Part shown: one piece after another, positions 9,712-20,131 of the stretch
Layout of the letters: each line of letters opens with the position of its first letter
Position numbering within the stretch: the stretch's first letter is position 1
Source of the DNA: Umbilicaria muhlenbergii
Lineage: Eukaryota > Ascomycota > Lecanoromycetes > Umbilicariales > Umbilicariaceae
Assembly (NCBI GenBank): GCA_000611775.1
Contig: KK106981.1
Coordinates: forward strand, 8,287,562 to 8,351,561
Length of the DNA stretch: 64,000 nt
Direction of reading: 5' to 3'
Position numbers and translations under genes: made by a program
The notes under the pieces: model-generated
Databases searched by the model: none
Seen by the model: the letters and a program-made list of their open reading frames with translations, nothing else
What the model was told of the DNA's origin: nothing

Positions 9712-12603
9712 CTAATTCCCCCAAACCCCCACCGCCCCAACCACCAACCCCACCACCCAAGCCACCCCGCCAATCCCTCCAACACGATTGACCATCCCAC
9801 CCCTCGCAGCCCCCCCCCCAGTAAACGGCTGGATAATCTGTCCCGCAGTGCTCTTATCGCTCGCCGAAGCCGCAGGCCCCACCGACCCCCCCGCGCCCGT
9901 AGCGGCACGTGTGAGCTCCACCGTACTGGTGCCTTCGACCACAAACCCGGCGTTGCTGGCCAGGCTCAGCGTAGCGCCCGAGACGGTGATTGCGGGCCCC
10001 CCCGGCGTCAGCGTCTGGGTGCCGAACACGAAATCCGAGGCGGCGTTCGCGGTGAGGGTTGTGCCGGAGAGGGTGAGGACTGGGAGGGCGGCTGGGAGGG
10101 TGGGAGCGGGGACGGATAAGAGGATGATGGAGGATCCGAGGAAGAGGGTGGAGGCGCCGGTGGCGAGGCTGATGATGGTGTTGAAGACGGTGATTGCGGG
10201 GCCGCCGGGCGTTAGGGTCTGCGTGCCGAACACGAAATCCGAGGCCGCGTTTGCGGTTAGAGTGGAGCCGGCGAGGGTGATGACAGGGAGAGCGGCTGAA
10301 GTTGTGGGGACGGGGACGGATAATGGTATCACGGAGGATCCGATGAAGAGAGTGGAGGCACCAGTGGCGAGGCTTATGATGGTGTTGGAGATGGTGATTG
10401 CGGAGCCGGGAATGAGGGTTTGGGATCCGAGGATGTAGTCGGAGGCGGAGTTGGCGGTGATGGGTTGGGAGTTGAATGTTATGACTGGGAGAGGGGCTGA
10501 AGATGCTGGGATTGGGACGGCTAGTGGTACAACTGATGATCCTATGGCTACGGCGGCGGCGTTGGTGGCGAGGCTTATGACGGTGTTTGAAATGGTGATT
10601 GCGGCGCCGGGGATGAGAGTCTGCGAGCCGATGACGTAGTCAGATGCTGAATTGGCGGTGATGGGTTGGGAATCGAAGGTGAAGACTGGGAGGGCGGGCA
10701 AAGTCCCTGAAGCCGGAGCGGCCAGTGAGATAGTAGATGATCCTATGACGACTGCAGCAGCATTCGTTGCTAAACTTATAGGAGTATTTGAAACGGTAAT
10801 GACTGAGCCCGGGACAAGAGTCTGGGAGCCGATGACATAGCCAGATGAACCGGCAATGATAGGCTGGGAGTCGAATGTAATGACTGGGAGGGCGGTCACA
10901 GTTCCTGGACTTGGAACTGCCAAGGATATCGTTGAGGATCCTATGACAACAGCAGCAGCATTCGTGGCTAAACTTATAGGAGTGTTGGAGACGGTAATCA
11001 CTGAGCCGGGATGAAGCGTCTGGGATCCAATGACGTAGCCAGATGCTGGACCGGCATTAATAGGTTGAGAGTTGAACGTGATGGCTGGGAGGGCCTCCGA
11101 TGGTGCTGAACTAGGAACTGCCAGCGGTATTATAGATGATCCGATAAAAAGAGCGGAGGCGCCAGTGGCTAAACTTATGACTGTATTGGAGACTGTGATG
11201 GCTGAGCCTGGAACCACAGTCTGGCCGCCATAGACGATCGCCGAGCCGGGATTGGCGGTAAGGATTGTAGTACTAGCAGGCACTGCGGATGATGGAGCGG
11301 AAGGAGTCAAGGTGGGAATTTGACTGTTGGATGTGGGGGGATTGATGGTCCTCGTTGATGTAGGTGGTTGGATATCCGGAACCACAGTGCTCAAGTCGGC
11401 TTGCTTCACCACTGTAGTTGATGGTGTCGATAAAACCTGCACTTCTGTTGTTGAACCTTTGTATTTTGAGAGCGCAGCTTGCTTGCTAGAGGGACTAGAA
11501 GAAGAGGATAGTGTGGCTTTCTCGGAGGTAGGCTGCGGTGAGGATGCCGTGCTTTGTGGTGTAGCTGCCGCCACAATAGAACTCACAGAGTCAAGCGTGG
11601 GCACTGCTGCTTTTGCCGCTGGCGTCGAGGATGAGTAGTAGTGCGTGACGGAATCAGTAAGCGACTTGACAACAGTCAGGACCATCGCCGGCGCAGCGGC
11701 GGCATAGCTACAATTTGCAGGCACAACATTTGGGAATAGTAACGTCGTCCAGTCCCCATACAAGTTGCCTTGGAAGTCGGGGCTTTCACAGCTCCAATTG
11801 CCGTCGGGTAGGCCCACTTCGGTAAGACGGTAGTACTCGCCAATTGGATCCGGGTTCGATGTATTCGCTGTACATGTGAAGGGTACGGCTGGGTGTGACG
11901 GTAGCAGAACTGGCTCATACGTTGTGTTACTCCCAGTGACGCATGCGGTGGCGCCGTTGGATGAAGTCGTTTCATAGGTGCCTTTGATTTCGTAAGAGTA
12001 TCCATACGATATAAAGGGAGTAGGGTAGGCGCTGCAGCACGTTAGGGCCAGTCAAAGCTTGAATATGGTCAACGTACACTACAGTAGACCAATTTGTACC
12101 AGCGACAGGATCAGACACAGTGAGAGTTGAGACTTGAGTCCCTGCTGGACCTGTTATGCCCGGTAGGGGGTCTTCATAATCTGTGTTATATATTGTGGAC
12201 GTCTTGGTCACATTGGTGGCGTTGTTCACACTGAAGACAAGGGTAGCTACGACGACAGCGCTCGTCATTGCTGGGGCCCATTGGAATTCTCGAACAGGGG
12301 GGTAGTTTATCCAACAGTCCTGGACACAAGAGGATGTCGAATTCGATGAGAAAGGTACGCTGGACGAAAGAGGCGGTGATGTTTCTGTGATCGTCTTTGT
12401 AATCGATTTTGTAATAGTTGTTCGCTGTGAGGATGTAGTGACGGTTGCGTTTGAGAATGAAGCTGTTTGCGATTTAGCTCTCAGGGTGTTTACGAGCACT
12501 GCCAAATGTAGCAAAAGAGAGACGTACAAGGCGCAAAGGCAGCAAAGGCGCTATGTGCAGCACACGCTACCAGAAACAGTGTGTTCCAACGCATCATTGA
12601 CAT
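9712..12603 (-). CDS. Secreted, possibly GPI-anchored, wall-type protein with seven ~66-residue repeats
   Basis: Exons 12528-12603, 12078-12462 and 9712-12031 (926 aa), with introns of 65 and 46 nt placed by phase. The N-terminus is a signal peptide (MSMMRWNTLFLVACAAHSAFA); an alternative Met lies two codons in. A Thr/Ser-rich, N-glycosylation-rich region with several Cys follows, then a Ser/Thr linker. Then come seven repeats of about 66 residues built around G(S/T)QTL.PG..ITV.NT.ISLAT.A..., probably beta-rich. The last ~35 residues are small residues followed by a hydrophobic tail ending VGLVVGAVGVWGN, consistent with a GPI signal or a membrane tail. No catalytic motif is present. Likely role: cell-surface structural or adhesive protein. 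Long plus-strand ORFs over this gene are antisense shadows of its GC-rich third positions. Confidence 0.85.
9930..11260 (-). repeat. Seven degenerate ~200-bp coding repeats
   Basis: Successive units carry the cores GGQTVVPG, GSQTLHPG, GSQTLVPG, GSQTLIPG (twice) and GTQTLTPG (twice), each followed by ITV/ITI.NT.ISLAT. Units near the C-terminal end are most alike at DNA level, suggesting recent duplication or gene conversion. Boundaries are approximate. Confidence 0.85.
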
Positions 12604-13949
12604 GTAAAGAAGGGCTAAGTGGTCTCCACAAACGAGCGTGCGACAGAATAACGTATGAAAGAAGAGGACGAAGAGGACGAAGAGGACGAAGAGAACGGAG
12701 AGAACGAAGGACGATCGATCACACAGCTTGGGTGCTCCAGTCTTTTAGGTCAAGACTCCAGAGTATGCCTAACGGCTGCCCCATGGGCAGTGTGCGCCAT
12801 CTCACTAGGAGAAGGCAGAGGCTCTCGGACATGTCATGCAGGATTACAGGCTACCTCGTTCTACAAGACCTGGTGCGTGAAGATTAGGACAAGAACGCGA
12901 GTGCCGGATGCCAGCCTGCAGGGCTGATTCGAGTGCTATTCATAGGCGGCATCGTGTGGACATTGATCAGTTGAACCTTTCCGACGAGCGTGAGCGGTTT
13001 GGGGGCGAAGGATGCTTGGGAGCATAAGACCGTACCAAGAGGCCAAGACCGGACTGCCCAGATCTTCGACTCGTAATTTTAGATGTTCTGTTCGGGTGCG
13101 AGAGGTACCTAAGCGTGCTAAGGTAGCGTGGGTAGGTACCTTAGAACCGCGCTACCTTAGCTTGTGCTCTCCTGTACCTTGAACCTGGAACTTGCTGCGC
13201 CGCGGCTGAGCTTAGGAGCAGGCACAGGTGCTTCGCCGCCATCCGAGAGTGCCCTGTGCTGCCAATCAGATTCAATTACTACTGACCCATGGGCCCATGG
13301 GCACCATTCATAGCAGCGAGATGGGGGCCAACGTGCTAAACCGGTCACAAAGCAAGGTACCCCAGGATCATGCAATCATCTCTACATTACGTACCTACCT
13401 TACCTTACCTTATCTGCGCAGTCGGCATCACGTACTTCCATTGGTCTCACAAGAGCGGGGTCTCCGCCCACCTGTCAGCCCCGCCAAGTGTGCTTCATTG
13501 GCCGACATCGGCGTGCAGGGCTTGGTTTATCCGTCCGCTCTGGCTCCGGGCCTGTCCTTGAGGTACGAGTACCAAAACATGACATTGCGAGCGACCGGGG
13601 GAGCGACCGGGGCGACCGCTACCAACCTCAATTTCGCCAGTCGAAAGTGGACCGGCCCGACAGCCTTGCGCGGCGGCCACCGTCCTAGTGAAGACAGGCG
13701 ATCTCATGTACAAATATCCCGAGTCTGCACCGTCAGGCGTACAGCAGCGGGGAAACCGCGATTGATCAAGTCACGTTTGCCGGTCCCGGTGGAGCGCACC
13801 CGCGCTTGCCCACCAGGTCAGAGCATACATTGCTTACCAAGTACTTTTGCGGGGCTGAAAGATTTAGCATCCACTCACGAAGGTACAGACTCTAATCTAT
13901 AAGCCAGCCCTCTTTCCACAGCACCGGGCGACATAGCCTCAAGCATCAA
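12604..13949. other. Intergenic region with short tandem and inverted repeats
   Basis: No supported gene. It contains a (GAAGAGGAC)n tract at about 12661-12695, a perfect 12-base inverted repeat (GCTAAGGTAGCG at 13117-13128, complement at 13150-13161) and a CCTACCTTACCTTACCTTA tract near 13392. The 224-codon plus ORF at 13228-13902 has no protein-like character. Confidence 0.5.
13117..13161. repeat. Perfect 12-bp inverted repeat, 21-base loop
   Basis: GCTAAGGTAGCG and its exact complement flank a 21-base loop that itself contains GGTACC and CTTAG words. It could form a cruciform or hairpin. It lies about 500 bases downstream of nothing coding on either strand, so it is not an obvious terminator for a gene called here. 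Confidence 0.7.
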
Positions 13950-15671
13950 TCACACCATCCCCTTGTCCGCATTCGAATGCCCCGTCGCTCCCAGCACATC
14001 AACGGCACCGACATTCCCAAACCCCTTCGGATTCCCCGTGCTACCCTTGCCCCCATATTCTCCCCCATATCTTTCCTCGTCTTCGTCGCTCGGCGCATGC
14101 CCGAAGATAGTGTGACCCAACAGTGATTCCTTGGCCGGGAAAGCCAGACTGAAGCCAGTGTACAGAACAATAGACGTCACGAACCCGAACAGCCAGTCGA
14201 ACGTGTAGAGGTTGATTGCGCCTTGGCTGATGTGCGTCCCGCTCGGGTTGATCGAGTACGCCAGACCCGGCAGATTGGGTCCGACGGAAACGAGGAAGGC
14301 GACCGCCGCTCTCCAATTGACCCCGCCGACGTAGCGGTATCGCCCATAGGGATCGTAGAGAGCCGGCACATCAATGTTTTTTCTCTTGACCAGCCAGTAG
14401 TCCGACGCAATGATGCCGGCCATAGGGGCGAGGAAAACGGCATAGCCGCCCATGAACGCGAGGAAAGTCTCGGCAGACGAGAGGATCTTCCAGGGCACGA
14501 TCACCCAGCCACCAACCACCGCAGCGATGATACAGCCGCGCTTGATGTTGACCCAGCGCGGAAACATGACGGTCAGGTCGTTGGCGGCGGAGATCGAGTT
14601 GGCTGTGATGTTCGTGCCCACTTGTGCTATGTACCAGCTGAGCGCCGCGAAGAATGCTGCCGCTCGGCCGCCAGGGTTATCTAGCCAATGCGTGATTATG
14701 TCGAGTGGGTTCCATAGGTACTTGCCGTACAGGACGAAGGAGGCCGAGGTGGTCACGATACCCAGGACTCCACAGGCGGTGAAGATGAGGGGAAGGAAGG
14801 GCAATTGGATATATTGACCTTTGGAGGATCGGGCGTATCGCGAGAAGTCGGGGATGTTGCAGGCCAGTGTGGCCCAGCTACCTGTTACAGCTGACATGCA
14901 GCTCAACCAAAGGTATGCTTTCGTACTTCCATGGACGGTCTCCGGGATATTAAAGAGCTCGCCGCTACCACCTGCTTTATGCACGATCCAGCCCAGCGTG
15001 GCGATTGCGGTAATGGGCGCCGCAACGATCTTGACCATGAACAAATAGCGGAGACGGGTGGGCGGGATCAGAAGTAATGGCAGCTGAATGATCCAGAATA
15101 GGAAGTAGCTGACCATCCCTTTCGTAGTGATGCCAGCGGAAGTGGGAAGTTGGTTGGGGATGCGGTTGTAGGATGGCCAGATAGCCGCCAGCATGATGGT
15201 GATACATTGCGCGCCATTGGCGCCTTGGATACCAAGCCAGAACATCGCCAGGATCGACCGTGACACGATACAGAAGTAGGCAAGGTAATACCCAAAGCTG
15301 GAGCGGACAGCCACCGAGAAGGGGATGTGGAGTCGTGCCCCAAGAGCGCCGTTGAGCACCATGGGAATGGCTACGCAAGAGGTACCGACTACCATGACGG
15401 GGATGGCATCACGCCAGTTCAGACCGACGGCGATGACGCTAGATGCCGTCTCCCACGTACCCAGGTTGATGGTGTCGGTGGCCCAGTACGCCATCCAGGT
15501 CCACAGCGTCCAGGTCTGGTTCTTTGGCGGCACCGGGTCCATGTCGGCGTTGGTCCATACTCCTGGCGGGGCCAGAGCAGACTCTTGCTTCGGAAGCTCC
15601 CATGCCTTGATAGACGTGCAGCGAGACTTGATGGTTTTCCTGCTGGGGACGTACTTCATGATGAAAGCCAA
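13950..15671 (-). CDS. NCS1-family uracil/allantoin-type permease (Fur type)
   Basis: A single intronless 573-aa frame. The N-terminal motif NQTWTLWTWMAYWATDTINLGTWETASS and GLNWRDA match TM1 and the following loop of fungal Fur-type NCS1 symporters. Twelve hydrophobic segments can be traced (for example GYYLAYFCIVSRSILAMFWL, YFLFWIIQLPLLLI, AAFFAALSWYIAQVGTN, TFLAFMGGYAVFLAP). The cytosolic C-terminus is acidic and Gly-rich (SDEDEERYGGEYGG). The family imports uracil, allantoin, uric acid or related nitrogen sources with protons across the plasma membrane; which substrate cannot be read from the sequence. Several GATA boxes lie upstream, consistent with nitrogen control. MKYVPSRK, four residues in, is an alternative start. 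It appears intact. Confidence 0.92.
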   Translation of the reverse strand: MAFIMKYVPSRKTIKSRCTSIKAWELPKQESALAPPGVWTNADMDPVPPKNQTWTLWTWMAYWATDTINLGTWETASSVIAVGLNWRDAIPVMVVGTSCVAIPMVLNGALGARLHIPFSVAVRSSFGYYLAYFCIVSRSILAMFWLGIQGANGAQCITIMLAAIWPSYNRIPNQLPTSAGITTKGMVSYFLFWIIQLPLLLIPPTRLRYLFMVKIVAAPITAIATLGWIVHKAGGSGELFNIPETVHGSTKAYLWLSCMSAVTGSWATLACNIPDFSRYARSSKGQYIQLPFLPLIFTACGVLGIVTTSASFVLYGKYLWNPLDIITHWLDNPGGRAAAFFAALSWYIAQVGTNITANSISAANDLTVMFPRWVNIKRGCIIAAVVGGWVIVPWKILSSAETFLAFMGGYAVFLAPMAGIIASDYWLVKRKNIDVPALYDPYGRYRYVGGVNWRAAVAFLVSVGPNLPGLAYSINPSGTHISQGAINLYTFDWLFGFVTSIVLYTGFSLAFPAKESLLGHTIFGHAPSDEDEERYGGEYGGKGSTGNPKGFGNVGAVDVLGATGHSNADKGMV

Positions 15672-15781
15672 TGGAGAAGTGAAGGGCTCTTGATGGGATG
15701 TTTCCAGGGACTATGCATCGTGAGTGAGCCGCAGAGGAGTCTCTTCTACTTCAATGCATGCAACCTGCAGCCCTCAGTGCC

Positions 15782-16205
15782 GATAAGCAATCGAGTGGCC
15801 ATCGCAGTCACTGGTGCTGACATGGAGTAAGGCGAATCAAATCCGTGGGTGCAGAATGCATGCAAAGCGAATGGGGTCGTCATGACTTATCGGTCGCGTG
15901 AGAAGTGCCCGAGTAGGATTGGGGTGTGGTGGCACAAAACACATGCTGAGGCGTTGACGGGACTGCGGAGAGATAGCGTCCAATGCTTATCTGCTCGGCC
16001 GGGAATCTTGTATGACCTATTCCTCGGAATGAAGAGAGCGCTCGCAATGTAGAGGAGAAAGAGGGTGTTGAGCAGACGCCACTTGATAGCTACCTTACTT
16101 AGATGGATCTTCGCGATAAGTGGATATCAGTACGGTACTGTCTATCACGTGCCTCAACCCTGGCTTCATGTTAGTCAGTGATTAGTCACCCCCGCTATCT
16201 GATAG
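15782..16205. promoter_or_regulatory. Cluster of GATA-factor boxes between permease and divergent gene
   Basis: GATAAG at 15782-15787 and 16115-16120, CTTATC at 15986-15991 (reading AGATAAG on the minus strand), GATAGC near 15972 and 16085, and the palindrome CTATCTGATAG at 16195-16205. HGATAR boxes, especially in clusters, bind AreA/NIT2-type nitrogen regulators in ascomycetes. The cluster sits between the divergently transcribed permease (start 15671) and the gene at 16297. Regulation is inferred, not shown. Confidence 0.5.
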
Positions 16206-16296
16206 ACGTCCTGACGTCTTCGCCGCTTTTCGGAATGCCCATCCATGGTTGATGCTGCATCTTCTATTCTGACCTGCAGAAGAATCCTCAGCAATT

Positions 16297-16916
16297 ATGC
16301 CAGTCGTTCTTGATGTCCTGCACGCCGCGCAAGCATGCCTGAGCGCCTACGCCCTCTACCTGTCCTACATCTCCATCACCGACTCTCAGAAATACGAGGA
16401 GAAAACTGAAAAGGCCGCGCAGTACTCCAATACGGCAGAACAGCAACTGCACAAGACACGGACGACTCTGGCGAGTGGAACAGCTGCTGTAAGTCCTAAG
16501 GTTTCACACACTCTCTGCTATACTTTTGCGCATGGTCGCTAGCAGTTGGGCCCCTTCTAGGGTGCCACATGTTCATAATCACAGCGCCCACTCACCACTT
16601 CAAAGACGAAACATAGGCTAATACGACAGCGCTACTACACCGACAGGCACTCTTCTCCTTTCTAACCTCCATCAACCCACTCTTTCTGACCTCCACCCCG
16701 ACCTGGCCAAAACTCGTCTTCAACGTCCTTAACATCATCACAACACTATCCGCTCACTCCCACATTTCCAATTTCTGGCAAGGGAAGGCAAAAGTTCCAT
16801 TCGTGGACCACTACAACGAAGCTATTACGACGACCAATAGACTGAAGCTGCAGTTGGTATATCTGGCCGTGACATGGGCTGCTAGTAGTGCAATAGGCTT
16901 GTGGAGTCTGCTATAG
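16297..16916 (+). CDS. Small membrane protein of unknown function, 2 exons
   Basis: Exons 16297-16488 and 16617-16916 give 163 aa. The intron (GTAAGT...ACATAG, 128 nt) was fixed by phase, and the second exon ends in CTATAG. The N-terminus MPVVLDVLHAAQACLSAYALYLSYISI is a probable membrane helix or signal anchor. The middle (KYEEKTEKAAQYSNTAEQQLHKTR) is a charged helix, followed by a hydrophobic LFSFLTSINPLFL stretch. The C-terminal LVYLAVTWAASSAIGLWSLL is a second membrane helix. I do not recognise the family. It lies divergent from the permease and shares the GATA-box region. Clean splice sites and the summed frame support a real gene. A slightly later 3' splice site (GACAG before GCACTC) would also keep frame. 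Confidence 0.7.
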
Positions 16917-17009
16917 CGCACTATTCTCTCTAGGCGGTGGAAGCGGTGGCTGGTGACGTGTACTCGACATCGACTTCATCGTCGTCCGATTTCAGCCGGC
17001 ACTGAGGAT

Positions 17010-17290
17010 CAGTGTTCCGAAACCCCCCCGCGGGGAATCCCCAGGGTGAACCCCCAGCGCTAGCACAGATAAGATAAGGTGCTCAAGATGGTGACGGGCG
17101 CGCCCTGCTTCGCTAGTACAAATATTGTAAGGTGTTATAGAGGGGAGGGGGAGTGCCCCTCAGCGCTAGTACAGATACAGTAGGGAGTCCGCTTCTCCCC
17201 CTCCTCAGCAGCCTCCGTGAAAGCCTTGGCGGGGGCCGCCGGGGGAACCCCGAAAAGGCTTGGGGGGTGGGGGGGGTGTTCGGAACACTG
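17010..17290. mobile_element. hAT-type MITE with terminal inverted repeats and 8-bp target duplication
   Basis: The 281-bp element starts CAGTGTTCCGAAACCCCCCC and ends GGGGGGTGTTCGGAACACTG, an inverted pair differing by about one base. It is flanked by the direct repeat CTGAGGAT at 17002-17009 and 17291-17298, the 8-bp target duplication expected of hAT transposases. Inside are three diverged copies of a CGCTAG(C/T)ACA(G/A)ATA word (near 17058, 17111 and 17164). There is no coding capacity, so it is non-autonomous. Confidence 0.88.
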
Positions 17291-17298
17291 CTGAGGAT

Positions 17299-18423
17299 GA
17301 AGTATGTGACTGAGATATTACTTTTTGGGAGCCCTGATACCTACTTCCACTTGGAGAATGACCAGTAGTTGAAGAACCTTTCCTGATAATTGATGCATAT
17401 CTGCCCATACTTTCAGAGTCATAGCCACTAACCCTATGATATCAGATGCGGACCGTGCTGATCAGTGTATCACGAGAATCTAGTAAACCATACAGGATCT
17501 CTAACGATACTCTGGCCTCCCAAAAGCTAGTTTAAGGTTACAACTTACACTTGTATGGAAGCTGGTGCGAATTAGCGATGGCATCCCTGAGAAGGGTTAC
17601 GAACAACGCCGTGCTACAGTCCCATGCTCCTTTATGCATCTGGTTCCCTGATATCGTCCAGGTCCACTCCGCGTCTAGGCGTCTTCTTTAAGAATCTCTC
17701 TACATCTTGTTCTATTGTAGGATTGCGCCTCCTAAGCCAAGCTCTCCTTTCATCCTGCCGTGAGAGCAGTGTTGCTGTGATGTACTGTCTTTTGGGCCTG
17801 CTTTTGTATGAGGATGCCAAAGCAGGCCCAAAAAAAGCACCACCAAAGGCAAATTAAAAATCTCAAAGGAACCGAAGGAATGTCAACCAGGACCAAAACC
17901 ACAAAAAAGCCAAAGCTAGCAACCCTTGCGGCGGCAATGGCAGCAACGTCGATTTTTGCCCTGTCTCAAAAGAAAGAGCAATATGCTACAGAATACGAGC
18001 TGAAATAGAGATAGTGTAAGGAAGATAGACATAGTCGGCAAACATGAGATGGGTTGTGAGAGTGCGCAAGGAGGGGGGTGGTGTTGAAGGGGAGCGGTGG
18101 CCCTTTTTGCGGGTTTATCTTTGGGCTAGAAGTGCGCATCCGGCGCTCCTTCAGCCTGAAGATTACATATACATTATGCTGCGGCACAGAAGGTGTTCCT
18201 AATTCCTTCATCATGTTGGCTTATATCTCTAGGATCTTTACTGGTAAGCAAACATTTGTTGCCCCGCTCTTAATGGGATCCGCCTTGGACGTCGCTTACT
18301 TTTCATCACAAACTGCGTTTACCACCGCAATTGGTCCAGATATCAGTCCAGCTTGAGCGTCAGTCGAACGATGGAACATCTCTTTCTTAGATTGGACGAC
18401 GAGAGCTTGGGGGAAAAAGCTAC
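17299..18423. other. Gene-poor stretch with undefined coding remnants
   Basis: Minus-strand frames such as 17632-17820 (DERRAWLRRRNPTIEQDVERF) and an acidic C-terminal-looking SDDDEVDVEYTSPATASTA ending just left of the MITE (near 16930) look protein-like but are not joined into any frame I can follow. They may be relics of a transposase or another gene that the MITE entered. No function is assigned. Confidence 0.35.
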
Positions 18424-18678
18424 TGTTGTAATGGAACGATATAGAGACCAAATAAATGTATTGTATCTGCCTAAATATCGCCCAAATGATATAAATGAAC
18501 GTGAGGAAGAAAGCAGAAACTCGAGGCTTTCGAGCCGTTAATATACATGTTAAGGAGCTTTTCGCTAAGCCAAAACATACGTACACCCATGACGTGACTG
18601 CTTCTCTTGCTAGGAACCCCTGCCCTAAACCCCTGCCCCAATGACGTCTGCTCGGCGGCGAATCGGCGAAATTCAACA
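18424..18678. mobile_element. Solo-LTR-like repeat, copy 1
   Basis: A 255-bp sequence with TGTTG...CAACA ends, nearly identical to 23582-23839 in direct orientation. TG...CA ends and lack of coding fit a solo LTR of a retrotransposon. The flanks (GCTAC left, CTCCC right) show no target duplication here. Confidence 0.7.
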
Positions 18679-18719
18679 CTCCCTCTTCGGCTTCGCTGCC
18701 AGCGGCTTTCAGGGGTAAC

Positions 18720-19380
18720 TCTGAAACATAAAATGAATAAAATAACATTTAACGAGCGTTAGATTTGGCCTCTGTAAGTGATAGGTAAAATGGCGGCCAA
18801 AATGGCTCGACTAGAATTAAAATAAAAACATGAGTCGACAACCACGTGCTCCGAAGACCTAGGGAGTTCGTCGGAAGGGGATTTCATATCAGAGGACAAA
18901 TTAATGACAGTGTTTCACTCTCTCTCAAGTCTTATTTCTCAGAGACTGAGTCAATAATGAGTGTAGAAAACATTTGTGTTGTTGCACACTTATGATGTTC
19001 ATTGTAAATAATCATACCCTGCCACGCTCACCTAATGATTATTAATAAGCGGGGTATGATTAAGGTTTAATTAAGATTATAATTGAAAACTCAACTGAGA
19101 GTGCTGAATTTTAATTCATGGTGCATGACTATATGAACCTATTAAGGACTTCACAAAGAGAAGAGGTAAGTGAGTTAATATGATGAATAAACTGTAGATC
19201 AGAGTCAGTTTCTACTCTTTTCAAACAACCTGAGTTATACAAATAAATGCATGAAAGACAGCCTGAAAGTCAAAGCACCTCTGAGGTGGGGGGTCAAATG
19301 AGGAATTATGAAGTTTTGAGGGTTATTCCAGGAATTTACAAGTTGGGGGGGGTCATTTTAGGCATTTACTGAACATTGTT
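18720..19380. other. AT-rich decayed patch
   Basis: Composition changes to AT-rich, CpG-poor sequence like that beyond 43 kb (for example around 18990-19100), then returns to normal after a GT-rich stretch (TTGGGGGGGGTC). Probably a small island of mutated repeat DNA. No genes. Confidence 0.55.
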
Positions 19381-20131
19381 TGATGCCAGCTGAGGCGTAG
19401 TGTCTCGCCAACATTATTGACGGCCCGTGTGGGGAAACCGCTTTTTACCTTGACGCGGGCCCATCGCTTCACAGAAGGCCCTTAACTGTAAGTGAATTCT
19501 GGGGTTGTGGAGAGTCTAAACTAACCTTTCAGCTCTCCGACATGATGCTCACCAACATTTCCAATCCATTTCAGTGTCAGACTTTGCCACGGTAAAATAC
19601 TGTACTTGCTTGTTGCTTGTGGAAATCGTGCATGTGATTGCGATGGAATTTCGACGTCACGAAACATCCATCCTCGGGCTTGTTGGCGCACTACAAACCT
19701 CACTGCTTTCTAGAGTATCATGGACCTAAATTGTTTAGGGCTTGAGGTCGGTGCTTTGTTAGATCGGAGGGTCACCTTTTTGCTACTGCTATATATCTTG
19801 ACCCTACGCATGACTGTTCAAAAAGACACGAGAATGTATTCTTTTCAGCTTCTGTTTTGGCAGCTGGGGTTGCTCGGCTGCGCCACACTGGCCTATCACA
19901 GACCCTAGAGGCAGGCTTCACAGTAATTGGACATTTAGACGATGATCGTCGCAAAGTTGCTGCCTGGCTCACTTGCCTCACTCCTGGACTTCCGAGTTTG
20001 GAGTTGGCTTTGCACATCTCTTCTTTATATTGCTTTCGTCCTATCTCAGCGTTTGAACCTGCGCAGGAACTGTGGCCGTGTAGAGGACACCGAGAGGACC
20101 GATCTCAGATCTTTCATAGTAGGAATCGACA

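Noticed and set aside
9788-10840. Long plus-strand ORFs (216, 62 and 62 codons) in phase with each other
   Set aside because: They are antisense to the repeat protein; their regular spacing simply mirrors its coding repeats.
13228-13902. 224-codon plus ORF
   Set aside because: Arg/Pro/Ser-rich chance composition, no motif, several overlapping competing frames and short repeats inside.
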